Part shown: one piece after another, positions 7,729 through 14,142 of the stretch
How positions within the stretch are numbered: the stretch's first letter is position 1
How the letters are laid out: every line of letters starts with the position of its first letter
Assembly: GCA_902796985.1 (NCBI GenBank)
Contig: CADBRC010000055.1
Location: forward strand, 1 to 20,396
Length of the DNA stretch: 20,396 nt
Reading direction: 5' to 3'
Origin: an uncultured Spirochaetaceae bacterium
GTDB taxonomy: Bacteria > Spirochaetota > Spirochaetia > Treponematales > Treponemataceae
Position numbers and translations under genes: made by a program
Notes under the pieces: model-generated
The model's input: the letters and a program-made list of their open reading frames with translations, nothing else
The model's database searches: none
What the model was told of the DNA's origin: nothing

Positions 7729-8496
7729 ATGTCACGAATCGGCTTCCTTGCAGACAAGCTCTCGTCCCGCTACGGAAAAGTCAAGCGGGCACGGGGGGCG
7801 TTCCTCTACACTGAGAAGGGGGTACGGCTGACCGACCTTTACGCTGAAGGCGGCAGGGCCATCCTCGGCTGGGGGGGAAGCCCCGCCGTCACCGCATTCA
7901 AAGATGTGCTTGCACGCGGAATTACGGGCAGCTACAAGACGGCCTGGGACTACAGGCTTAACAAGGCCCTGTCGGATCTGCTCGGCTTCACGGCGGAGAG
8001 CTATGCGTTCGCCCGGTTTGAGGACGCAGGGGAATGCCTGACGGAACGCCCCGACGTGTGGAAGCCCTGGTCGGGCAAGAGCTATGCAGAAAGCAAGGCC
8101 GTACTCGTAGAGCCGCCCTTTCCTCTGGCAGGAGGGCTGACCCTGCTGGCAGTCAGGCAGGAACTTGCACTTCCCACCCCGCCCGAAAGAAGCATCTGCA
8201 TTCCCGCCCCCCTTCAGGCTGCATTCTCGCGGTCAATCTACGATGTCATCAAGGCAGAGAAGGAGCGGCAGGAGAAGGATTTCTTCATCTATGACACGGT
8301 GCTGACCCGCTACTGGACGCGGAAAGGCCCCTGGCTGACCCCGAAAGTACCGGAAGCCGCCTATGAGGACTTCGTGCTGCACTGCCTGGACTGCGAACTG
8401 GTAATAAGCCCCTTCTACAGCACGGACAGCATCGTTCCCTATGGCGTGGACAAGGGCGTGTTCCGCAAGCTGGAACGAGCACCCTTCTCCTTCTAG
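7729..8496 (+). CDS. Class-III aminotransferase-like protein lacking the PLP-binding domain
   Basis: 255 residues, cytoplasmic. The first 90 or so resemble the N-terminal arm of class-III aminotransferases such as HemL: RARGAFLYTEKGVRLTDLY, then a glycine-rich turn and GSPAVTAFKDVLARGI, followed by a segment like the usual YRLNKALSDLLGF. The end (LVISPFYSTDSIVPYGVDKG, about 225-244) resembles the C-terminal small domain. The large domain with the PLP lysine and the GxEA region is missing; a Pro-rich link (LVEPPFPLAGGLTLLAV) fills the middle. It cannot be a normal aminotransferase. A binding or structural role is inferred only. There is no good Shine-Dalgarno sequence and it starts 13 bases after the preceding stop, so it probably belongs to that transcript. 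It could instead be an unrelated conserved family. Confidence 0.65.
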   Translation: MSRIGFLADKLSSRYGKVKRARGAFLYTEKGVRLTDLYAEGGRAILGWGGSPAVTAFKDVLARGITGSYKTAWDYRLNKALSDLLGFTAESYAFARFEDAGECLTERPDVWKPWSGKSYAESKAVLVEPPFPLAGGLTLLAVRQELALPTPPERSICIPAPLQAAFSRSIYDVIKAEKERQEKDFFIYDTVLTRYWTRKGPWLTPKVPEAAYEDFVLHCLDCELVISPFYSTDSIVPYGVDKGVFRKLERAPFSF

Positions 8497-8503
8497 ATTA
8501 AAG

Positions 8504-8564
8504 CTGTTCAGAAACCGGCTTGGGCAACGCCAGCGGCTTCCCTGCCAGTGCAGTTTCCGAACAG
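8504..8564. other. Branched inverted-repeat structure between convergent genes
   Basis: The outer stem is CTGTTC-A-GAAAC (8504-8515) against GTTTC-C-GAACAG (8553-8564). Inside are two small hairpins: 8518-8534 (GC.TGG with CCAGC, GCAACG loop) and 8535-8546 (GGC/GCC). It fills most of the 74-base gap between the 255-aa gene (plus) and nadE (minus). The fold works on either strand, so it may end or stabilise both transcripts. There is no U-tract, so a classic terminator is doubtful. Confidence 0.4.
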
Positions 8565-8570
8565 GCCCAT

Positions 8571-10628
8571 TCACTCAGCTTTCTTTCCCAAAGATTCCAG
8601 CTCCTTGAGCCAGACCGCTGCGCTCGCATCGCTCGGCATGCGCCAGTCGCCTCTCGGAGACAGCGAAACCGTTCCCACCTTGGCCCCGTCGGGCATGCAG
8701 CTCCGCTTGAACTGCTGGGCAAAGAAACGGCGGTAGAATACCGTGAGCCAGCGGAGGATTATCTCATCCGTGTACACCTCGTCGGAGTCCTGCGCCTTCT
8801 TTCCGGAGAAGGCCATGCGGGCAAGGAAGTAGACCTTGGACGGCGCAAAGCCCCAGCGGAGGATATAATAGAGGAAAAAGTCATGCAGCTCATAGGGGCC
8901 GACGATTTCCTCAGTCTTCTGTGAGATTTCCCCCTCGGACGGCGGCAGCAGTTCCGGGCTGACCGGGGTGGCAAGGATGTCGCGGAGGACGGATGCCAGC
9001 TTTCCGTCACCCTTTCCTTCCGCCTCATCGGCGAAGTATGCGACCAGATAGCGGACCAGGCTCTTGGGAATGCTCGCGTTCACGCCGTACATGGACATCT
9101 GGTCGCCGTTGTAGGTACACCAGCCCAAGGCAAGTTCACTCAGGTCGCCCGTGCCGATGACAAGACCGCCGGTCTGGTTGGCCATATCCATCAGAACCTG
9201 CGTCCTCTCGCGGGCCTGCGAGTTCTCGTAGGTGACATCCCGGGTGCCTTCATCCTGCCCTATGTCCTTGAAATGCTGCAGGACAGACTCCTTGATGTCC
9301 ACTTCCTTTAACGTACAGCCAGAGCTCTCCGCCAGCGCGTACGCATTGCCCTTGGTGCGGGATGTCGTACCGAAGCAGGGCATGGTCACCGCGAGGATTC
9401 CCTTGCGGTCCAGCCCGCACTTGTCGAATGCCCGGCAGGTAACGAGCAGGGCAAGCGTAGAGTCCAGCCCCCCGCTCAAGCCGACGACCGCTCCTTTCGC
9501 ACGGATGTGGCGGAGTCTCTTGGCAAGCCCCTCCGCCTGCATCTCTATGACTGCATGAGACCGTGCGGCCCGCTCCTCCTTGCCGCCGGGGACGAAGGGA
9601 TGCGGGTCCACGGCAGGGATAAGGCCCGGTTCCGCAGCCTCGGGCAGCTTCTGCCCTGACTGGAAGCCTATGCCGCCGGAAGAGCCGTCAGACTCCCCGA
9701 AGACGCCTTCGTCCGTCTCAAAGAAGACTGTCCGGTACGAGTCGTCCACAAAGTCTTCCCGGCAGGCAGCAAAGGTCGTCGTCCGAAGCCTGTCCTGTGC
9801 TATCCGCTCCAGATCCAAATCGGCGAGCAGGATTTTGCCGCAGTCCGCGAACAGACCGGATTCTGCAAGGATGCTTCCGTTCAGGGCAATCATGTTGTGG
9901 CCGGAGAAAACCATGTCGGTCGTGCTCTCATCCCGCCCCGCATCGCAGTAGATGTAGGCCGCGATTTCCTTGGCAGACAGGGATGAGACCAGCTGCCTGC
10001 GGTAGCCAGCCTTGCCGACGACCTCGTTGCTCGCACTCAGGTTCGCGATGACAGTCGCCCCGTTCAGGCTGTGGCGGATGGACGGAGAGAAAGGAACCCA
10101 TGCGTCCTCGCAGATTTCGGCAGCGACCTTGAGCAGGCTGTCGTCCTTGTCCTGCAGCATCAGGTTCAGGCCGAACGGCACTTCGCACATCTCCTGAGAC
10201 AGGAACACGCTGTCGGGCGTACCGCGGACCGGGGGAGAGAACCAGCGGCGCTCGTAGAACTCCCCGTAATTGGGAATGTAAACCTTGGGAACTATGGCGA
10301 TGACCTCGCCCTTATTGACGAAAGCAGCCGTATTGTAGCGAACGCCGTCCACCGCAAGGGGCAGACCGACGACGGAAAGGAGACCTAAGTCCCGGGTCTC
10401 TTCGGCTATGCGGAGCAGGGCTTTGACGCAGGACTTCATGAGGGCGTCCTGGGCAAAGAGGTCCCCGCAGGTGTAGCCCGTCAGGCACAGCTCGGGAAAA
10501 ACGGCGAGCCTCGCCCCCAGCGAATATGCCTCCCGTATGGAGGAGATAATCTGGCCCGCGTTGTAATCGCAGTCTGCCACTATCAGAGAAGGGCTGACCG
10601 CCGCAGCCCTGAGAACAGAATATTTCAT
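8571..10628 (-). CDS. nadE: Glutamine-dependent NAD+ synthetase
   Basis: 685 residues from the ATG at 10626-10628, close in size to the long glutamine-using enzymes such as that of Mycobacterium. The N-terminal amidase (nitrilase-fold) domain releases ammonia from glutamine; its triad is Glu46 (VFPELCLTG), Lys115 (IVPKVYIPNYGEFYE) and Cys173 (AAEICEDAW). The C-terminal synthetase domain has the ATP-binding loop SGGLDST (about 384-390) and IGTGDLSELALGWCTYNGD. It makes NAD+ from nicotinate adenine dinucleotide, ATP and glutamine, the last step of NAD synthesis. An upstream in-frame start would add 11 residues, but a TATAAT ends 6 bases before the chosen ATG, placing the transcript start on the A of ATG. 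It diverges from the rhomboid-like gene. Confidence 0.95.
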   Translation of the reverse strand: MKYSVLRAAAVSPSLIVADCDYNAGQIISSIREAYSLGARLAVFPELCLTGYTCGDLFAQDALMKSCVKALLRIAEETRDLGLLSVVGLPLAVDGVRYNTAAFVNKGEVIAIVPKVYIPNYGEFYERRWFSPPVRGTPDSVFLSQEMCEVPFGLNLMLQDKDDSLLKVAAEICEDAWVPFSPSIRHSLNGATVIANLSASNEVVGKAGYRRQLVSSLSAKEIAAYIYCDAGRDESTTDMVFSGHNMIALNGSILAESGLFADCGKILLADLDLERIAQDRLRTTTFAACREDFVDDSYRTVFFETDEGVFGESDGSSGGIGFQSGQKLPEAAEPGLIPAVDPHPFVPGGKEERAARSHAVIEMQAEGLAKRLRHIRAKGAVVGLSGGLDSTLALLVTCRAFDKCGLDRKGILAVTMPCFGTTSRTKGNAYALAESSGCTLKEVDIKESVLQHFKDIGQDEGTRDVTYENSQARERTQVLMDMANQTGGLVIGTGDLSELALGWCTYNGDQMSMYGVNASIPKSLVRYLVAYFADEAEGKGDGKLASVLRDILATPVSPELLPPSEGEISQKTEEIVGPYELHDFFLYYILRWGFAPSKVYFLARMAFSGKKAQDSDEVYTDEIILRWLTVFYRRFFAQQFKRSCMPDGAKVGTVSLSPRGDWRMPSDASAAVWLKELESLGKKAE

Positions 10629-10634
10629 GGGGGC

Positions 10635-10663
10635 ATTATAGCAGGAAGCCGGGTTTGACAAAA
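10635..10663 (-). promoter_or_regulatory. nadE promoter, leaderless
   Basis: On the minus strand there is a perfect TATAAT (10640-10635) with an extended TGC directly before it. The -35 is either TTTTGT (10663-10658, 17 bp spacing) or TTGTCA (10661-10656, 15 bp spacing). The -10 is six bases (GCCCCC) from the ATG, so the predicted transcript starts at the A of ATG. The -35 bases overlap the plus-strand -35. Confidence 0.65.
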
Positions 10664-10683
10664 GGGGGCTTTGGGCTTAAACT
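10655..10683 (+). promoter_or_regulatory. Promoter of the rhomboid-like gene, leaderless
   Basis: Perfect TTGACA (10655-10660), 17 bp, TAAACT (10678-10683), then six bases to the ATG at 10690. The predicted start is the A of ATG. Its -35 shares bases with the -35 of nadE on the other strand. Confidence 0.65.
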
Positions 10684-10689
10684 GTCCGT

Positions 10690-11436
10690 ATGGCTAAAAA
10701 AAGATATTCCTTCTCGTTCGATGCACCCATAAGTATACTGCTCGTATTTGCATACATCGCAGCCTATGCGCTTGACGTCTCGCTCCGCAGCAGGCTTCCC
10801 CTCCCTGAGGGACAGAGCCTGACCAGCTGGCTGCTTTGCTGCTCTACGATGGATGTCCGTGCCCCGCTGGATTACGTGCGACTCTTCGCCCATGTGCTTG
10901 GCTCGGACAGCTGGATCCCCCTGCTCAGGAACGTCCTTGTCCTTCTCGTACTTGGGAGGAGCGCAGAAGAGGGAGCCGGATCCCTGCCCCTCGCCGTCAT
11001 GCTGCTCCTGTCCGCCCTGGTCTCCGGGGTGATTGCCTGCCTGCTTCCCGGACTTTCTGCACAGGGACCCGACCCGCTGATTTTTATGCTCCTCCTCCTG
11101 AATTTCTTCATCAGCCTCTCGGGTTCGGTCATCTCCTTCAGCTGGATCCTCGCATTCCTTGCGTTTACCGCCCTCCGCGCATACGGCATCATCGCTCCCC
11201 TTGTTCCGGCCAGTCCCATGGACATGCTCAAGTCCTGCATTCCCATTTTCATCTCCCTCGCAGGAGGCATAGCGGGCAGTATCCCGGCCATCTTCATCCT
11301 GGGAAAGAGGTCGGGTACAGGCCGTCCGAAAGCACGGACAAGCAGGAAAGAGAAGAAAGGAAGGCTGGACATCAGCAGGGACGAGACAGTCGTAGCCGGG
11401 GCGGACGATACGTTCACGGCAACCCTCGACATATAA
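10690..11436 (+). CDS. Rhomboid-like membrane protein, probable pseudoprotease
   Basis: 248 residues with about six hydrophobic segments (roughly 12-30, 75-90, 100-120, 129-146, 149-168, 184-205) and a basic cytoplasmic tail (RTSRKEKKGR). The layout follows rhomboid proteases: YVRLFAHVL (62-70), WIPLLRNVLVLLVLG (75-89) with Asn81, and a Glu-Gly pair soon after. The catalytic motifs are lost. GxSG reads GPDP (126-129), putting Asp128 at the nucleophile Ser, and the histidine of the last helix is Ser189 in SLAGGIAG. It should therefore not cleave substrates. Inactive rhomboids are known elsewhere to bind or route membrane proteins; such a role here is inference. The promoter predicts a leaderless mRNA, and no Shine-Dalgarno sequence is present. 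It diverges from nadE. Confidence 0.7.
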   Translation: MAKKRYSFSFDAPISILLVFAYIAAYALDVSLRSRLPLPEGQSLTSWLLCCSTMDVRAPLDYVRLFAHVLGSDSWIPLLRNVLVLLVLGRSAEEGAGSLPLAVMLLLSALVSGVIACLLPGLSAQGPDPLIFMLLLLNFFISLSGSVISFSWILAFLAFTALRAYGIIAPLVPASPMDMLKSCIPIFISLAGGIAGSIPAIFILGKRSGTGRPKARTSRKEKKGRLDISRDETVVAGADDTFTATLDI

Positions 11437-11440
11437 GCCC

Positions 11441-11469
11441 TTGTCACAAGACCGAATTCGCCCGATAAA
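11441..11469 (+). promoter_or_regulatory. Promoter of the secreted FN3-like protein gene
   Basis: TTGTCA (11441-11446), 17 bp, GATAAA (11464-11469). The predicted start is near 11476, giving a leader of about 9 nt before the ATG at 11485. Only a weak AGG is available as a Shine-Dalgarno sequence. Confidence 0.5.
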
Positions 11470-11484
11470 ACAAGATAGGCTTGT

Positions 11485-12585
11485 ATGAAAACGATTAAGG
11501 TCCTTCTCGCATCGCTGATTTTGTCCGTTCTGGCTTTTGCAGCCTCTGCCCAAGAGGCTGCCGACCCCCTCTGTGTTTCGGACATACAGGCGGAGGACAT
11601 GGGCGGCGGAAAAATCCTCCTGAGCTGGGAGCTGCCGGAAGGCAAAGACAGGGGCAAAATCCTCTTCTTCGCAATTTACCGCGACCAGCGCCCCATCTAC
11701 AGCAGCGCACGGGTCAAATCACTCTTTCCCATAGCCGCCGTGCCCAAAACCCACATCTCCTACACCGACGAGGTGGATGACGGCAAGTCCTACTACTATG
11801 CAATCCTTACCTTTGTAGACAAACAGGGAGCTGAGGACGGTTACGCCGGCCTCTACTACGACGAGGAGCTGGACGGTCCGGACGGCGACAGCAGGGTAGA
11901 CGAAGATTCCGGAATGCTGTACGCCGCAGTCCTTCCGGGCCTGAATTCCACGGTTGCCCCGGTCCGGGCATCTGCCGGGCAGGCAGCCGAACGCACAGCT
12001 ATCCTTCTCCCCAGCGCCAGCGAAACAAACGCTGATAACCTGCCGGTAGCGGCAGAAAGCGTGAGCAAGGGGGCCTCACCGGTCATGGCGAACACGCTGC
12101 GGAGCACAGACATGCAGCGGAACACAGATACGCCGAGGGACTCAAGTTCCCGGAAGATGACGGAATTCATAAAGGAAGAAGAAGAGACGCTGAACAAGGA
12201 GCGGGAAATATCCTTCCAGTCGGAGCGGAATGCGGCCCTCCTGCTTCCTGCCAAAAACGTATCCAAGCGGAAGGCAACACCCCTCTTCCGCCACATATTC
12301 AGCGAGGATCAGGTAGTTCCGGCAGGGGGGGATGACTGGCTTCTGTATGAGATTCTCAATGAGGGCTGGATGCAGTACAGCTACGTGCAGGCAAAGGCGA
12401 AGCTCTCCGCCTTCCTGTCACAGCACCGGGAGGAAGGGGCGACCAACCGCGCGACCTTCTATCTGGCCGAGGCGGAGTACTTCACCGACAACTACGAGGA
12501 GGCATTGAACCTCTTCCTGACCGTACAGGACAGCTTTCCCGAACTTGCGGGAAAGTGGATAGATTCCTGCATAGATTTGCTCTGA
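11485..12585 (+). CDS. Secreted fibronectin-III-like and TPR-like protein
   Basis: 366 residues. The signal peptide (MKTIKVLLASLILSVLAFAASA) ends near residue 22. A fibronectin-III-like domain spans about 29-125: GKILLSWELPEG, FFAIYRDQRPIYS, then ISYTDEVDDGKSYYYAIL, the usual WxxP, YR and SYTD-YYYAV landmarks. A low-complexity, Ser/Ala/Thr-rich linker (about 126-265) contains a small 18-bp near-repeat (12099-12131). The C-terminal part (about 285-366) is helical and TPR-like (TFYLAEAEYFTDNYEEALNLF). Likely periplasmic, for protein or glycan binding; the function is unknown. Only 14 bases separate its stop from the stop of the convergent tocopherol-cyclase-like gene, and no terminator is visible there. 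Confidence 0.8.
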   Translation: MKTIKVLLASLILSVLAFAASAQEAADPLCVSDIQAEDMGGGKILLSWELPEGKDRGKILFFAIYRDQRPIYSSARVKSLFPIAAVPKTHISYTDEVDDGKSYYYAILTFVDKQGAEDGYAGLYYDEELDGPDGDSRVDEDSGMLYAAVLPGLNSTVAPVRASAGQAAERTAILLPSASETNADNLPVAAESVSKGASPVMANTLRSTDMQRNTDTPRDSSSRKMTEFIKEEEETLNKEREISFQSERNAALLLPAKNVSKRKATPLFRHIFSEDQVVPAGGDDWLLYEILNEGWMQYSYVQAKAKLSAFLSQHREEGATNRATFYLAEAEYFTDNYEEALNLFLTVQDSFPELAGKWIDSCIDLL

Positions 12586-12599
12586 AAAAATGTGAGTGA

Positions 12600-13784
12600 T
12601 TATTTCTCGGCCGTCTCGATGTTGCCGAACTCGCAGAGGCAGTTGCCGACGTGGACGTCCTCTATCAGCTCCAGGTCCTTCCTGACCCGCTTGTAGATTT
12701 TTACCTCGCCGGTGCCGCTTCCGCCGCCAATCAGCTTCATCACCTTGCGGCTGCCTTCCGGGCACTCGTAGTCGCGGACAAACATCTGCTCTGCCTTGCA
12801 TATAATGTCCACGTCAATGACATATCTGCGGTTGTTCATGCTGACGGACCAGTGGAGCCTGACTCCGTCCTCGTCCTCGGGCATCTGCGTGCATTCGTAA
12901 ATCGTATTGTACTTCTTGTGGCCGCCCGCATGGAATTCCAGCTTCTTGCCCTCTATTGAAGTGAGGATGCAGAGCCTGCTGTTGTACTCGCCCTGTATGG
13001 CGAAGCATGACTCAAGGAGCTTTTTGCCGCTTATGTTGCTGACAAGGTTGGATGAACTCAAATGCAGGAAGGGGTTGGTAAAGCTCCTCCCCCAGTTCTT
13101 GTCGAAGTAGCCGTATGACCTGTCCTTGCTGACGTTGAACTGCTCGCCGTCCATCACGATGACCCCGGCAACGCTCGTCCGCGCCCCGAAACAGGCCCAG
13201 TTGGTCTGCTTGCTCCTGAAGTTTGGGAAAAAACCGTCCTCTATCGAATAGTGCAGGTTCCATGCTATGGACCCCGCATTCCCCAGAAGCTCCGGACGTT
13301 CCAGAAGGTCAGCCCCGGAGACGGAGATGGCACCTGCGGTCGCGTTGGTCTTGATGTAGCAGGTATCCGAGTCATCGGTGCCTGCCTTGACGATGTATTC
13401 GGGAGTTCCCGTCACGAGGGTCGAGCAGGGGAAGTAGGCGTTGAGCTGCTTGCCGTGCTTGGAAAGCTTGCCAGCCTTGACCATAACGAAGGATGGCTGG
13501 ACAAATTCCTCAGTGAGCAGGGTTTTCTCACTTTCAGTCCCTGCGAGGGCGTACTGCAAGTCGGTGTCGGTTTTGGGCAGCCGGCTTTTGAAGCCAAGGA
13601 CTGCCTTGTCGGGAGAGAGGGCGGGATTCACGATGTAGAATTCAATGAAGAAGGTGCACTCCTCGCCCGTCACGGAGCTTATCGCGCACGCGCTTATCCT
13701 CCAGCGGTCAAAGCCGTTCTTCCTCAACAAGCCCGAAAGCTTATATCGCCTGCTGCGACTGACTTTGTTCAGATCCATTGCCAT
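12600..13784 (-). CDS. Tocopherol-cyclase-like domain protein
   Basis: About 394 residues, with no signal peptide or membrane segment. The pattern fits the tocopherol cyclase-like family, a lipocalin-type beta-barrel pair. An N-terminal strand set (FFIEFYIVNP) is followed by WNLHYSIEDGFFPNFRS in the middle and then the hallmark YGYFDKNWGRSF, which corresponds to the family's Y-x-D-x-NWG. Bacterial members outside phototrophs have no known cyclase role, so lipid or isoprenoid binding is a guess. Possible starts are GTG 13790, ATG 13784 and ATG 13778. A TATAAT at 13796-13801 predicts transcription from about 13789, which favours 13784 or 13778. No Shine-Dalgarno sequence is seen. The 74-aa gene lies upstream on the same strand. 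Confidence 0.65.
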   Translation of the reverse strand: MAMDLNKVSRSRRYKLSGLLRKNGFDRWRISACAISSVTGEECTFFIEFYIVNPALSPDKAVLGFKSRLPKTDTDLQYALAGTESEKTLLTEEFVQPSFVMVKAGKLSKHGKQLNAYFPCSTLVTGTPEYIVKAGTDDSDTCYIKTNATAGAISVSGADLLERPELLGNAGSIAWNLHYSIEDGFFPNFRSKQTNWACFGARTSVAGVIVMDGEQFNVSKDRSYGYFDKNWGRSFTNPFLHLSSSNLVSNISGKKLLESCFAIQGEYNSRLCILTSIEGKKLEFHAGGHKKYNTIYECTQMPEDEDGVRLHWSVSMNNRRYVIDVDIICKAEQMFVRDYECPEGSRKVMKLIGGGSGTGEVKIYKRVRKDLELIEDVHVGNCLCEFGNIETAEK

Positions 13785-13795
13785 ACCCACCCGAA

Positions 13796-13801
13796 ATTAT
13801 A
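13796..13801 (-). promoter_or_regulatory. -10 box before the tocopherol-cyclase-like gene
   Basis: A perfect TATAAT on the minus strand. No good -35 is seen (AGGAAA at 17 bp spacing). The predicted start near 13789 would give a leader of 5-11 nt to the ATG starts and leave no room for a Shine-Dalgarno sequence. Confidence 0.4.
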
Positions 13802-13868
13802 AAAGGAAGCCTCCCTTTTTTCCTTCTTATATGGTCGGCATTTACAACAGGTGATTTAAACCTTTTGT

Positions 13869-14093
13869 TCAAACATTTTTCTTGAACATCCTGTCAATCG
13901 ACTGGTTGAATTCCTTGGATTCCAGCGGGAAATTCGCATCCAGGAACTCATAGCAGTCCTGGGCGTTCTTCTGGACGTGCTCGTACCAAATCCTGTAGAC
14001 CTCAGGCTCCAATCCCTGTCCGGGATATGGCGCGCCCTGTACGTCTGAGACCAACTGCCGTATCATCTTGACCAAATCTTCGACTTTGTTCAT
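13869..14093 (-). CDS. Conserved hypothetical protein (74 aa)
   Basis: From the ATG at 14091-14093 the protein has 74 residues: a helical head (MNKVEDLVKMIRQLVSDVQ), a Pro/Gly turn (GAPYPGQGLEPE) and a second helical part (VYRIWYEHVQKNAQDCYEFL). It is acidic, soluble and has no motif I recognise. An ATG four codons earlier is possible, but the AGAGGA site 5 nt before the chosen ATG decides the start. It has its own promoter overlapping the end of the M16C gene. The shape suggests a small all-helical adaptor, but no function can be stated. Confidence 0.7.
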   Translation of the reverse strand: MNKVEDLVKMIRQLVSDVQGAPYPGQGLEPEVYRIWYEHVQKNAQDCYEFLDANFPLESKEFNQSIDRMFKKNV

Positions 14094-14113
14094 TTTTCCT
14101 CTCATTTCTTCCC

Positions 14114-14142
14114 ATTATAATGGCAAGGCGATTATTTTTCCA
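14114..14142 (-). promoter_or_regulatory. Promoter of the 74-aa gene, inside the 3' end of the M16C gene
   Basis: TGGAAA (14142-14137), 17 bp, perfect TATAAT (14119-14114) on the minus strand. The -10 overlaps the stop codon of the M16C gene. The predicted start is near 14107, giving a 14-nt leader that contains the AGAGGA ribosome site. Confidence 0.55.

Noticed and set aside
12099..12131. 18-bp tandem near-repeat as a mobile or regulatory repeat
   Set aside because: It keeps the reading frame within a low-complexity linker and looks like a simple local duplication.
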